DNA of 64,000 bases, taken from positions 1 to 64,000 of the forward strand of contig JBAUMF010000012.1 in assembly GCA_049578545.1 (NCBI GenBank), given 5' to 3'. Below, piece after piece: positions 44,299 to 52,525 of the stretch. This stretch comes from DASQBT01 sp049578545. GTDB taxonomy: Bacteria; Pseudomonadota; Gammaproteobacteria; Burkholderiales; Thiobacillaceae. The position numbers were made by a program, and so were the translations under genes. Position 1 is the first letter of the stretch. The number at the start of each line of letters is the position of its first letter. Under the pieces are notes generated by a model. That model made no database searches. It worked only from the letters and a program-made list of their open reading frames with translations, and was not told the origin of the DNA.

Positions 44299-46734
44299 TT
44301 GCGTCACGCCATCGTCCGTCCCCGAGGGAGCGGATGGCTTGAATATCTCTGGTCAAGCGCTCTCGCCATTTGTCTGGCCCTGCTGCTTTTCCTTCCTGCC
44401 AAGCATCACCTGAGCCTGTCAGCCTGGGTGGGAGGCTATCTTGCCCAGCTGCTGGAAAATACATACCGGCTTATCAAGGTGGCCGTTCCCTGGAGTGCGA
44501 CAGGTCTACTTCTGGGTCTGGCCGGCTGGGGACGAACGTCGCGTCTGATCACACTGCTTGGGCTACCGGTGCTACTCATTTTGTCCGCTGTGTGGGGATT
44601 GGGTGAGCCGCGGGATTGGCTGGTGCTTCCTCTTGGATTATCCGCAGGGCTGTGGCTGGGGGAGCGCAGTCGCCGATTGGAACCGAGCTCGGAGCCCTCT
44701 CCAGTAGGCGCTATATCCACCCCGGAACAGCCCGGCCCACGCGGGGGGCAGCGCGAAGACACAGATCCCCCCGATCTAGCTCAACCCGACCAGGCCGCGG
44801 CGGTCAGGTCAGGCGCGAGACAACAGGCGTGGCATTGGTTGTCACGGATGCTTTCCGTCTCGCTTGTCGCGGCGGTGGGAGTCTCCCTGTGGGAGTTCCC
44901 TAGGTGGAATCTGGCCCTGGCGCTGGGGGGCCTTGCATGTCTTGTCCTCCTGTTTCGCTATCCAGGTGCCTGGTTGATCCTCATTCCCGCCGCCTTGCCC
45001 CTGCTCGATCTGGCTCCCTGGACAGGGCGATTCTTCTGGGATGAATTTGATATGCTGATGCTGGCTACCTGGGCAGTGGCCTTGTGGCAAGGTCAGTTCA
45101 GGGCATCGGCATGGATGGTTCCGAAGCTGGGCGGATTGCTGGGCCTGTTTGTGCTGGTCTTGGTCGTCAGTTTGTTCGTCGGGCTGTTGCCCTTGCAGCA
45201 ACTCGATGCCAATGCCTTTGCCACCTACTGGAGTCACTACAACAGTCTGCGGCTGGCCAAGGGCGTCGTCTGGGGGCTGTTGGTTTATGGCTTGTTCCGG
45301 TCACAGGCAGATCAGAACAAGGCATTCAAGAAACTCTCCCTGGGCATGGCCCTGGGCGCATTGGGGGTAAGCCTGTGGGCGCTGCGGGAGGAAGCCCTGT
45401 TTGCCGGTACTACGGCCACCGCAGACTATCGGGTGACTGCCAGCTTTTCCAGCATGCACACTGGCGGCGGGCACATCGAGGCCTATCTGGTCATGGCACT
45501 GCCGTTTGTCTGGGGCCTGTTCTTTCTACTGCGCAATCCTCTCTATCGGGCCTTGCTTGGAGCCAATTTTTTGCTTGGCGCCTATGCGCTTTTCTTTACC
45601 GTTGCACGTGGGGGCGCAATTGCGCTCATCGTGGCGCTCATGATTCTGATCTGGGGAACCTGGCTGGCAGGGCGCAGACAGTCCAGACATCGCAGTCGAT
45701 CGGCGGCACCACTGGCGATGGGGCTGTTGACTCTGGCTGTGATGGTCGTCGGCGTCTCCGGTGTTTTCTGGCGCGAACGACTGCAGCAGACAGGAACGGA
45801 TGCGGGCATCCGCCTGCACCACTGGGTCGAGGTGCTGGGTATGCGGAATGCTGGGGTGATGACGGCGTTTTTCGGGCAGGGACTCGGCAGCTTTCCCGCT
45901 GTCAGCCTGGCCAACCAGTTGCCCGATCAAGCCGGGACCTATCGTTACGTCTCTGAAGGCGGCAACACCTACCTGGCGCTTAATTCTGCAGGGACGCTGT
46001 ACATGGCCCAGCGGGTCGAGCCGCGTCCCGGTCAGACCCTGAAACTTGAACTTTCCGTGCGGGCACCTTCCACCAAAGCGGGCCTGGAAACTTCGCTGTG
46101 CGAAAAGAGCCTGTTCAATTCCCGCAAGTGCCAGTGGCTCAAAGTCGACTTCAAACCTGGCGTACAGGAGTGGCAGAGCCGCAACCAGACATTCAAAAGT
46201 GGTGACGTGGGCGCAGGCAATTTTCTGGCCCAGCGGCCGGTGCAGTTTTCTCTCTACAACCCGGTTCCCGGCACCGTGGTCGATGTGGACAATGTTCGTC
46301 TGCTGGATGAGAGCGGACAAAATCTTGTAAGAAATGGGGACTTTTCCCAGGGTGGAGATTTCTGGTTTTTCAAGTCCGGCTACCATCTCGTCTGGCATGC
46401 CAAGAATCTCTGGGTGCATTTGCTCTTTGAGCAGGGCTGGCTTGGGGTGGTGCTGTTTACGCTGATGGTGGTTCTGGCCCTGGTGCGATTGGCGCGGGCG
46501 GCAGGACGTGGTGAACTCGAGGCCACAGTGCTTCTGGCTTGCACAACGGCATGGATCGTGGTTGGCGGAGTGGACAGCCTGGTTGATGCGCCACGGATTG
46601 CACTGCTGGTGTATGCAACATTGTTCATCGGCGCGGGGTGGGGTGCAGTATCAAGTACCAATGACAAGCATCGACGGCGCCGGCATGACGCTCCCACGCC
46701 AGCAGGGAATACTCGTGCGGCAACTCCGGCATGA
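44299..46734 (+). CDS. O-antigen ligase-like membrane protein with inserted carbohydrate-binding-like domain
   Basis: An 811-residue protein. The first 600 residues have about 12 membrane helices with charged loops, including a hydrophilic stretch (about 135-185) rich in Pro/Glu/Asp, and an ARGG motif in FTVARGGAIALIVAL. A periplasmic region (about 555-690) with YVSEGGNTYLALNSAGTLYMAQRVEP, LELSVRAPS and VDVDNVRLLDESGQNLVRNGDFSQGG looks like a jelly-roll carbohydrate-binding module, placed before the last helices. Family ligases join polysaccharides to lipid A or protein. The start codon is TTG 44299 and no strong ribosome site is seen, so the true N-terminus is uncertain. Confidence 0.8.
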   Translation: MRHAIVRPRGSGWLEYLWSSALAICLALLLFLPAKHHLSLSAWVGGYLAQLLENTYRLIKVAVPWSATGLLLGLAGWGRTSRLITLLGLPVLLILSAVWGLGEPRDWLVLPLGLSAGLWLGERSRRLEPSSEPSPVGAISTPEQPGPRGGQREDTDPPDLAQPDQAAAVRSGARQQAWHWLSRMLSVSLVAAVGVSLWEFPRWNLALALGGLACLVLLFRYPGAWLILIPAALPLLDLAPWTGRFFWDEFDMLMLATWAVALWQGQFRASAWMVPKLGGLLGLFVLVLVVSLFVGLLPLQQLDANAFATYWSHYNSLRLAKGVVWGLLVYGLFRSQADQNKAFKKLSLGMALGALGVSLWALREEALFAGTTATADYRVTASFSSMHTGGGHIEAYLVMALPFVWGLFFLLRNPLYRALLGANFLLGAYALFFTVARGGAIALIVALMILIWGTWLAGRRQSRHRSRSAAPLAMGLLTLAVMVVGVSGVFWRERLQQTGTDAGIRLHHWVEVLGMRNAGVMTAFFGQGLGSFPAVSLANQLPDQAGTYRYVSEGGNTYLALNSAGTLYMAQRVEPRPGQTLKLELSVRAPSTKAGLETSLCEKSLFNSRKCQWLKVDFKPGVQEWQSRNQTFKSGDVGAGNFLAQRPVQFSLYNPVPGTVVDVDNVRLLDESGQNLVRNGDFSQGGDFWFFKSGYHLVWHAKNLWVHLLFEQGWLGVVLFTLMVVLALVRLARAAGRGELEATVLLACTTAWIVVGGVDSLVDAPRIALLVYATLFIGAGWGAVSSTNDKHRRRRHDAPTPAGNTRAATPA

Positions 46735-46951
46735 TTCAAATGGCTTATGCTATAAGGCCAAAGCAAGAGAGGATTGATTTACTTTTCCGGCGTTGTGAGC
46801 GATTCGGCCTTTAGCCGCGAGCCCCAAGGCTTAAGGCCGTGACGCGAAGCAGTCGAGCCCGAACAAAATCATTCAGTGACTGGATCGCTTGGTCGTTTTG
46901 CTCCTTGTGATGATCCGCAGACCAGCCCTTAACAGATAATTCGGGAGGCAA

Positions 46952-47908
46952 ATGCAGTTCGATGTTTTCAATGGCGACGCCGATGGCTTGTGCGCCCTGC
47001 ACCAGATGCGGCTGGCCTATCCGGCCGAATCCATCCTGATCACCGGCCCCAAGCGGGAAATCGATCTGCTTGGAAGGGCCGAAGCCAAAGCGGGCGACGA
47101 GGTGCTGGTGCTGGATGTTGCCCTGTCAAGAAACCGCGCAGCCTTGGACCGCCTGCTGCATAACGGCGTGAGAGTGCGCTATTTCGATCATCATCAGCCG
47201 GGGGAGATTCCGCAACACTCTGCTTTTGAATCCCACATCGATACCAGTCCGGATACCTGTACCAGCCTATTGGTAAATGACTATCTGGGTGGTCGGCATC
47301 TAATCTGGGCAGTGACGGCGGCGTTTGGCGATAACCTGGAAACGTCTGCACGCAAAGCGGCCGTTCCTTTTGGTCTCAATGATTCACACCTCAACCAGCT
47401 CAAGGAACTGGGTGAGTGCCTGAACTATAACGGCTATGGAGAAACGCTCGATGATCTTCACTATGACCCGGCCGAGCTCTACCAAATCGTCCATGGTTAT
47501 GATGACCCGTTCGATCTGATTCAGGTGGAGCCTGCCTTTCAGGTGCTCAGGACTGGTTATGCCGAAGACATGGCCAAGGCCAGTGGATCACAGCCCGCGA
47601 TCGAGAGGGAAAGCGGCCGGATATTCATTCTGCCGGCAGAAAAATGGGCACGGCGCATCTCCGGCGTTTTCGGCAACCTGCTGGCATCGACGTCGCCGGC
47701 TCAAGCCCATGCAGTTCTTACCCGTAAACCCGAGGGGGGGTATGTAGTGAGCGTGCGCGCACCCCTGAACAACAAGGCCCACGCCGATGAGATCTGCAGC
47801 CAGTTCGAAACGGGTGGCGGGCGCAAGGGGGCCGCAGGCATCAACCACTTGCCCGAAGCGGAAGTGGATCGCTTCATCCGCATTTTTTACGAGAACTATT
47901 GCAAATGA
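46952..47908 (+). CDS. DHH-family phosphoesterase (NrnA/pAp phosphatase-like)
   Basis: A 318-residue protein. FDVFNGDADGLCAL (about 3-16) holds the DxD metal site; VRYFDHHQPGEI (about 74-85) has the DHH motif. A DHHA1 C-terminal domain ends with GGGRKGAAGINHLPEAEVDRF. NrnA-like members degrade short oligoribonucleotides and the 3',5'-bisphosphate pAp released by sulfotransferases. Here the next gene, overlapping by ATGA, makes PAPS, which supports a pAp-recycling role. GGGAGG lies before the ATG. The 217 bases before it have no other gene that I can defend. Confidence 0.88.
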   Translation: MQFDVFNGDADGLCALHQMRLAYPAESILITGPKREIDLLGRAEAKAGDEVLVLDVALSRNRAALDRLLHNGVRVRYFDHHQPGEIPQHSAFESHIDTSPDTCTSLLVNDYLGGRHLIWAVTAAFGDNLETSARKAAVPFGLNDSHLNQLKELGECLNYNGYGETLDDLHYDPAELYQIVHGYDDPFDLIQVEPAFQVLRTGYAEDMAKASGSQPAIERESGRIFILPAEKWARRISGVFGNLLASTSPAQAHAVLTRKPEGGYVVSVRAPLNNKAHADEICSQFETGGGRKGAAGINHLPEAEVDRFIRIFYENYCK

Positions 47909-49608
47909 ATGATCGCCATCTTATTTCGCCCCATGGCGGGCAACTTGCCAACCTGATGGCCACACCGGAGCGGGCAGAGCTCCTTAAGAAGGAGTCGTTT
48001 GGCCTTCCCTCGATTGACCTGGACTGGCGCCAGCTTTGCGACCTGGAGATGCTGCTGAATGGCGCCTATTCCCCGCTGACAGGCTTCATGGGCAAGGCGG
48101 ATCATGATGGGGTGCTGGAGAAGCTGCAGCTGGCGGATGGCACTTTCTGGCCGTATCCGATCACCCTGAAAATCGCGGCCAATCAGGCGCAGAAGCTCAA
48201 GGCCGGGGATCGGGTGGCGTTGCGTGATGGCGAAGGCTTCATGCTGGCGGTGCTGACCATAAGTGACCTGTGGCCTTCCGACCCCGAAGTCGAGCATGCC
48301 CTGCTGGAAAAGTCTCCGGCCGATGCCAGCGTCGGGCTTCATACCGGCGTGTGGCATGTGGGCGGAAGAGTGGAAGGCGTGGCGCTGCCGCAGCACCATG
48401 ACTTTGCCGCGCATCGTCTTACCCCGGCCGAGCTGCGCGCATTGATGGCAAAGCTGGGCTGGCGCCGCGTTGTGGCTTTCCTGGCGCGTCAGGCCATGCA
48501 TCGTCCGCATTTTGAATTCTGTCTCAAGACCGCCATTGAACTCGAGGCGAATCTGCTCGTCATGCCTTATGCCGGAGGGGACCTGACGGACAGCGCGGAC
48601 TATTTCTCGCTGGTACGCAGCATCCAGGCGATCCTGCCCCGGTTTCCCTCGACCACCACCCAGCTGGCGCTGCTTCCGGCTTTGGGCCGTCATTCAAGCC
48701 TGCGTGAACAGCTGTTGCGGGCGGTCATTGCACGCAACTATGGCTGCAATCACCTTATCGTTGGAGGCGAGCATGAAGCCCTAGGCGAACGGCGTCGAGG
48801 CGAGGATACCCAGTTGGACCATGGTGCTCTCAACCTCGTGGCCGAAGCGTACCAGAGGCTGGGCATCACCCTCATTCCCTTCCCGCGCATGGTCTATGTG
48901 GAAGAGCGCGCTGAACACATGCCGGTATCCGCCGTGCCGGCGGGATCACGAATCCAGACCATGGCAGGTGACGAATTGCTACGCAGGCTGAAGCACGGCC
49001 TGAAAATTCCCGACTGGTACAGCTTCCCCCAAGTGATCGAGGAACTTCAGCGCGCCCACCCGCCGCGCAACGAGCAGGGCTTCACCGTGTTCTTCACCGG
49101 CCTGTCCGGGGCGGGAAAATCCACCATTGCCAAGGCCCTGGCCATCCGGCTGATGGAAACGGGCAACCGCCCGGTAACCCTGCTGGACGGGGATATAGTG
49201 CGTCGGCATTTGTCCTCGGAACTGGGCTTCTCCCACGCGCATCGCGACATCAACGTGCGGCGCATCGGCTTTGTCGCGTCGGAAATCACCAAGAATCGCG
49301 GCGTGGCCATCTGCGCCCCCATTGCCCCATACCGAAATACGCGGCGGGATGTGCGGGCGATGATCGAAGGTGTAGGCGGCTTTATCGAGGTGCATGTCTC
49401 CACCCCCATCGAAACCTGCGAGTTGCGCGACCGCAAGGGCCTGTACGCCAAGGCGCGTGCGGGCCTGATCCCCGAATTCACCGGCGTATCCGACCCCTAC
49501 GAGGTGCCGGAACATCCCGAAATCGCGATTGATACGACCAACCTGGGGGTCGATGAGGCCATCCAGCACATCCTGCTCAAGCTGGAGCATGAAGGCTATT
49601 TGCGCTAA
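47905..49608 (+). CDS. ATP sulfurylase-APS kinase fusion with degenerate sulfurylase motifs
   Basis: A 567-residue protein starting at ATG 47905 inside the DHH stop. Residues about 1-385 align with ATP sulfurylase and 390-567 with APS kinase (P-loop GLSGAGKST, then FSHAHRDINVRRIG and the PAPS-binding SPY-like IAPYRNTRR). The kinase half looks complete. In the sulfurylase half the key motif QTRNPLHRAH is replaced by LARQAMHRPH (Gln and Asn lost, both His kept), and GRDHAG is GGEHEA. So this half may be inactive or may bind another substrate. The end of the gene (49554-49611) is duplicated at 50325. It probably supplies PAPS for sulfation. Confidence 0.85.
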   Translation: MNDRHLISPHGGQLANLMATPERAELLKKESFGLPSIDLDWRQLCDLEMLLNGAYSPLTGFMGKADHDGVLEKLQLADGTFWPYPITLKIAANQAQKLKAGDRVALRDGEGFMLAVLTISDLWPSDPEVEHALLEKSPADASVGLHTGVWHVGGRVEGVALPQHHDFAAHRLTPAELRALMAKLGWRRVVAFLARQAMHRPHFEFCLKTAIELEANLLVMPYAGGDLTDSADYFSLVRSIQAILPRFPSTTTQLALLPALGRHSSLREQLLRAVIARNYGCNHLIVGGEHEALGERRRGEDTQLDHGALNLVAEAYQRLGITLIPFPRMVYVEERAEHMPVSAVPAGSRIQTMAGDELLRRLKHGLKIPDWYSFPQVIEELQRAHPPRNEQGFTVFFTGLSGAGKSTIAKALAIRLMETGNRPVTLLDGDIVRRHLSSELGFSHAHRDINVRRIGFVASEITKNRGVAICAPIAPYRNTRRDVRAMIEGVGGFIEVHVSTPIETCELRDRKGLYAKARAGLIPEFTGVSDPYEVPEHPEIAIDTTNLGVDEAIQHILLKLEHEGYLR

Positions 49609-49611
49609 CCC
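49554..49611 (+). repeat. Direct repeat, left copy (3' end of the SAT/APS-kinase gene)
   Basis: The stretch from the codons EAIQHILLKLEHEGYLR to three bases past the stop codon recurs at 50325-50383 with one substitution and one inserted G. Confidence 0.9.
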
Positions 49612-49659
49612 GCGTGTATCCGGCGATGAAGAAATCCGGGTGTAGGCTAATCTTGTCTC

Positions 49660-49685
49660 GGTAATGCTATTATTACGGCATTACC
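49660..49685 (+). promoter_or_regulatory. Operator-like inverted repeat before the MazEF-like module
   Basis: GGTAATGC (49660-49667) and GCATTACC (49678-49685) are perfect 8-bp complementary arms around a 10-base AT-rich spacer, the pattern an AbrB-fold antitoxin would bind to repress its own operon. Confidence 0.65.
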
Positions 49686-49706
49686 AACTCTCTTGGAAAT
49701 GCGGCC

Positions 49707-49937
49707 ATGCGCACCCCGACCAGCAAGTTAACGACCAAATATCAGGCCACCATCCCTGAGCCGGTGCGCAAGCGCTTGCATGTCGAGGCAGGCGATGTCA
49801 TTGCCTTCGATATCGAGGGTGATGTCGTGCGCTTGCGCAAGGCGCAACCGCTCGACCTGGCTTATGCTCAAGCCCTGGTTGGCACACTGGGTGAGTGGGA
49901 TTCAGAGGCGGACGAAGAGGCTTATCGTGACTTATGA
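49707..49937 (+). CDS. AbrB/MazE-type antitoxin
   Basis: A 76-residue protein with the swapped-hairpin AbrB fold: KLTTKYQATIPEPVRKRLHVEAGDVIAFDIEGDVVRLRKA (about 7-46), followed by an acidic tail (EWDSEADEEAYRDL) that should wrap the toxin. The GTG start of the toxin overlaps its last codons by 11 bases, and an inverted repeat lies 21 bases upstream. It sits just outside the 3' end of the SAT/APS-kinase gene. Confidence 0.9.
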   Translation: MRTPTSKLTTKYQATIPEPVRKRLHVEAGDVIAFDIEGDVVRLRKAQPLDLAYAQALVGTLGEWDSEADEEAYRDL

Positions 49938-50265
49938 AGCCTTTGACGTGGTCGTCGTGCCCTTCCCATTTGCCGATCGCAACAGCACCAAGCGCCGACC
50001 GGCCTTGGTGCTGTCCGGCCTGACTGCATTTAATTCGGCATCAAGGCATTCGGTACTGGCGATGATTACCAGCGCCAAGAATTCCAGCTGGCCGCTGGAC
50101 ATCGAGATCATCGATCTTGATGCTGTGGGCTTGCCTTCTCCTTCTATGATTCGCATGAAGCTTTTCACTCTTGATCATCAGCTGATCCTCCGCAAACTGG
50201 GCAGGCTTGGCGAACGTGATCGTGCCGCCGCAGCCAGAACGCTCAAGGCGCTGTTTCAGTGTTAG
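49927..50265 (+). CDS. MazF/PemK-family mRNA interferase toxin
   Basis: GTG 49927 gives 112 residues; the upstream ATG at 49780 would run through the antitoxin gene. VVVVPFPFADRNSTKRRPALVL (about 8-29) is the opening of the MazF/PemK fold and AMITSAKNSSWPLDIEI follows; the C-terminus is helical (RDRAAAARTLKALF). These toxins cut mRNA at specific short sequences. The gene overlaps its antitoxin by 11 bases. The pair sits between two copies of the 3' end of the previous gene. Confidence 0.9.
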   Translation: MTYEAFDVVVVPFPFADRNSTKRRPALVLSGLTAFNSASRHSVLAMITSAKNSSWPLDIEIIDLDAVGLPSPSMIRMKLFTLDHQLILRKLGRLGERDRAAAARTLKALFQC

Positions 50266-50324
50266 GGGTCAAGGTAAGTCACGCTGCCTTCGGAACGGTT
50301 TACAGCAATTAGCCTGGCAGCGGG

Positions 50325-50383
50325 TGAGGCCATCCAGCACATCCTGCTCAAGCTCGAGCATGAAGGCTATTTGCGCTGAACCC
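50325..50383 (+). repeat. Direct repeat, right copy (duplicated SAT/APS-kinase 3' end)
   Basis: About 58 bases, nearly identical to 49554-49611: one C/G substitution and one extra G. It ends with the same AACCC. It translates in frame to the last 17 residues of the kinase and a stop, but has no gene attached to it. Confidence 0.9.
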
Positions 50384-50456
50384 TACCAATCGAACAGCAG
50401 GGCATGATCATCCTGCGCCAGGGATTGCGAGGTGCTGGGTAGCTCATATTGCCTAC

Positions 50457-50541
50457 CAATTTGTCTCGATTCACCTTTTCCAATGTCGGTTTCCTTTACA
50501 GTATGATTGCGATCGTCGCAGGCCAGTTCATCTAGGCCTAT
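50457..50541 (+). repeat. Degenerate repeat carrying a PEP-CTERM promoter element, copy A
   Basis: This 85-base stretch aligns over its length, with one gap and roughly 65-70 percent identity by eye, to 52176-52258. Both copies share CAATT-GTCTCG, GCGATCG and CAGTTCATCT at the same spacing. Copy A contains an intact PEP-CTERM box. Confidence 0.8.
50484..50500 (+). promoter_or_regulatory. PEP-CTERM box (candidate PrsR site), copy 3
   Basis: TGTCGGTTTCCTTTACA matches the consensus TGTCGG-N5-TTTACA of the other two. It is 63 bp before the -24 box. Confidence 0.75.
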
Positions 50542-50563
50542 GAAAATAATAAAGAATCTGTTT

Positions 50564-50580
50564 CTGGCATGGGGCCTGCT
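50564..50580 (+). promoter_or_regulatory. Sigma-54 (-24/-12) promoter of the third PEP-CTERM gene
   Basis: CTGGCATGGGGCCTGCT has GG and GC exactly 10 bases apart and a good -24 box (TGGCATG). The start codon is 100 bases downstream. Confidence 0.75.
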
Positions 50581-50679
50581 TGCAATAATGACAAGAAGGC
50601 TCGACCTGACCGCGACGGAGATCGATCCGGGACGAAATGACGGGTTTCGCCAATTTCCATTTTTTGAGGAGCGGCAATT

Positions 50680-51540
50680 ATGAAAATGAGCATGAGAGAG
50701 AAGAATCTACTGGCGCGGCGCTTGTCCAGTTGGTCGATGGCCTTGGCCACCGCCACGACCTTGGGCCTGCTGAGCAATCAGGCTGAGGCGATCCCGGTCG
50801 GCTGGACCTGCGCGGGCAGCTGCGGCACGCTGGGCGCCAACGGCGCTGTCCCGGTGCCTCCTGTTCCCAGCGGCGCCACTACCTATGACTGGATCTCCAC
50901 AAACACCGGTAGCAGCAGCAACAACGGCGCGAATATCGGCGTGTCAGGCGGCACCGAGACGAACGGCACACTGTTGACGTCGAGCGTCTTCAACATCAGC
51001 ACCGCCGACGCCGGGACCGCTACCGCCAAACTGCAATTCGCGTTCGACTTCGTTACCTCTGACGGATCCGGCTTCCCCGACTACGCGTGGGCCCGGCTGT
51101 TCGACACAGACACTAGCACGATTGTCGGCTACCTCGTCACCGCGCGCACCGAGCCATCGGGAAGCATCATTCCCGGCTCAGGCATGCCGGGGATCATCGC
51201 CGGGCTGACCCCGCCGTCGGTTCCGATCATCACCGGCGCCGGCAGCACCGATTGGGCGCCGCTCGGCGGCAGTTCCGGGTCTTGTTATCTGGGCTTCGGT
51301 CAAGGTTGCGGCAACACGGGTTGGGTGCTTTCCGACTACACGATCCCGACTGCGGGCAATTATGAGCTGCAGTTCGGCGTGATGAACGAGAACGACACGG
51401 CGTTCCAGACCGGGATGGCGATCAGCGGCGCCACCATCGGCGGCACGCCAATCGTAAGCGTGCCTGAACCGGCCTCGCTTGCGCTGCTCGGCATCGGTCT
51501 CGCCGGACTTGGCCTCGCGCGCAGGCGTGAGCAGGGCTAG
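50680..51540 (+). CDS. PEP-CTERM exosortase-target protein
   Basis: A 286-residue protein with GAGGAGC upstream, a signal peptide (cleavage near AEA-I, residue 38), and a Gly/Ser/Thr-rich body with several Cys near its start (WTCAGSCGTLG) and later in SGSCYLGFGQGCG. The C-terminal signal is VPEPASLALLGIGLAGLGLARRREQG. The body (FNISTADAGTATAKLQFAFDFVTSDG...GFPDYAWARLFD) resembles a beta-sandwich seen in many PEP-CTERM proteins (NF038132-like), which I name with caution. It has its own terminator. Confidence 0.93.
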   Translation: MKMSMREKNLLARRLSSWSMALATATTLGLLSNQAEAIPVGWTCAGSCGTLGANGAVPVPPVPSGATTYDWISTNTGSSSNNGANIGVSGGTETNGTLLTSSVFNISTADAGTATAKLQFAFDFVTSDGSGFPDYAWARLFDTDTSTIVGYLVTARTEPSGSIIPGSGMPGIIAGLTPPSVPIITGAGSTDWAPLGGSSGSCYLGFGQGCGNTGWVLSDYTIPTAGNYELQFGVMNENDTAFQTGMAISGATIGGTPIVSVPEPASLALLGIGLAGLGLARRREQG

Positions 51541-51566
51541 GCGGCGTCGCTCGCTAGGCAACCAAA

Positions 51567-51590
51567 ACCCGCCCGTGCGGCGGGTTTTTT
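51567..51590 (+). terminator. Intrinsic terminator of the third PEP-CTERM gene
   Basis: ACCCGCC (51567-51573) pairs with GGCGGGT (51579-51585) around CGTGC, followed by T6. It lies 27 bases past the stop codon. Confidence 0.9.
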
Positions 51591-51678
51591 GTTTGGGGTG
51601 CCCGGAGCGCTGCGCAAGCGTTCCAGCGCCCGCTCTTCCTGAGTACGAAAGTCACTATCCGCAGGAGTGGATCCGCAG

Positions 51679-51879
51679 TTTTCGCCGGCACGATCTTCGC
51701 CATACGTCGCCGAACCGGCATGTGCAAGCGGGTACGCCGTTGCAGAAGCTTCACGACCGGGTGGTTGGGAAAGCGTGGAACTGGTGTGGAAGTACGCCGA
51801 CCTTTGCAGTGAATACCGAACCTACGAACCGTGCTTGACCGCGGGCAATCTGGCGGGAATGCAGAGGGTGTTGACCTGA
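51679..51879 (+). pseudogene. Remnant of a tyrosine recombinase (phage integrase) C-terminus
   Basis: One frame reads RHDLRHTSPNRHVQAGTPLQKLHD, matching the box containing HDLRHT of tyrosine recombinases. A second frame then reads GGWESVELVWKYADLCSEY, matching the segment GGWxSxEMVxRYAHL before the nucleophile Tyr. A frameshift near 51755 links them; the N-terminal two thirds are absent. It points to a lost mobile element between the PEP-CTERM gene and chrA. Confidence 0.7.
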
Positions 51880-52525
51880 CGATCGCGGGATTCACCCGAT
51901 GCGTGAATAGAACATTGAAGCGGCCGAAATGCGAAGAAATGTTGCGTCCTGCGCGGGCGTGCAGTTGGTGACAGGTCGGGTGCGAGTAAAACGGCAGACC
52001 GACAGCGTCTTCATGCCGATGGGGCAACGGGCCTGCTTCATGGCAATTTCTCACCCTGACGGGGTTGTGGTCGCGCTGGCGGGAACAGCTGCCGCTGAGC
52101 TACACCAGCCCCAATGAGCCGCGCATCCAGCCGCCGCGAGTACTGGAAGAGTTTGGTTTTCATAAATCTGTCGATCAATTCGTCTCGGCTGAACTTGTTC
52201 TAACATCGGCCTTCTTCACGGTCAGATCGCGATCGCTTGATGTCAGTTCATCTGGCCTGGGTGCAGGCACGATGACTACCGGCTCCTGCTATTGGATCGA
52301 TGGATCGTGCCGCCCGAAGCCTGACAGCTTTGGTCACCTTTTTTGATGTCGGGTTTGGCGGCAAGCTTCATGCGCATCCCGAGGGGAACGCTGATTGTTG
52401 CATCCTGCATCCTTGGGAGTACCAACGCACCAAACGGGAAGCAATCCGGTTCGGCATGACATCAACACGTGAGGGGATCGATTCGTCGTTGGATTCCTCG
52501 CGCTGCCTTGTGAATCAGCACTTGC
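51880..52525. other. Gene-poor stretch with a decayed PEP-CTERM promoter duplicate
   Basis: About 645 bases without a supported gene. It contains copy B of the degenerate promoter repeat (52176-52258), and AGGCACGATGACTACC at about 52265 looks like a ruined sigma-54 promoter. A tRNA-like 5' end on the minus strand (52112-52088) has no 3' half. The region probably consists of the decayed ends of mobile elements. Confidence 0.5.
52176..52258 (+). repeat. Degenerate repeat carrying a PEP-CTERM promoter element, copy B
   Basis: Counterpart of 50457-50541. Its box is reduced to CATCGGCCTTCTTCACG (52204-52220) and no PEP-CTERM gene follows, so it is probably the left-over promoter of a deleted gene. 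Confidence 0.7.

Noticed and set aside
46811..47002. Minus-strand open frame with a coding-like look before the DHH gene
   Set aside because: It overlaps the well-supported start of the DHH gene on the other strand and has no family match that I know.
52088..52112. tRNA-like 5' half on the minus strand (GCTGGTGTAGCTCAGCGGCAG)
   Set aside because: No anticodon stem or 3' half follows, so a functional tRNA is not supported. It could be a remnant of an integration site.
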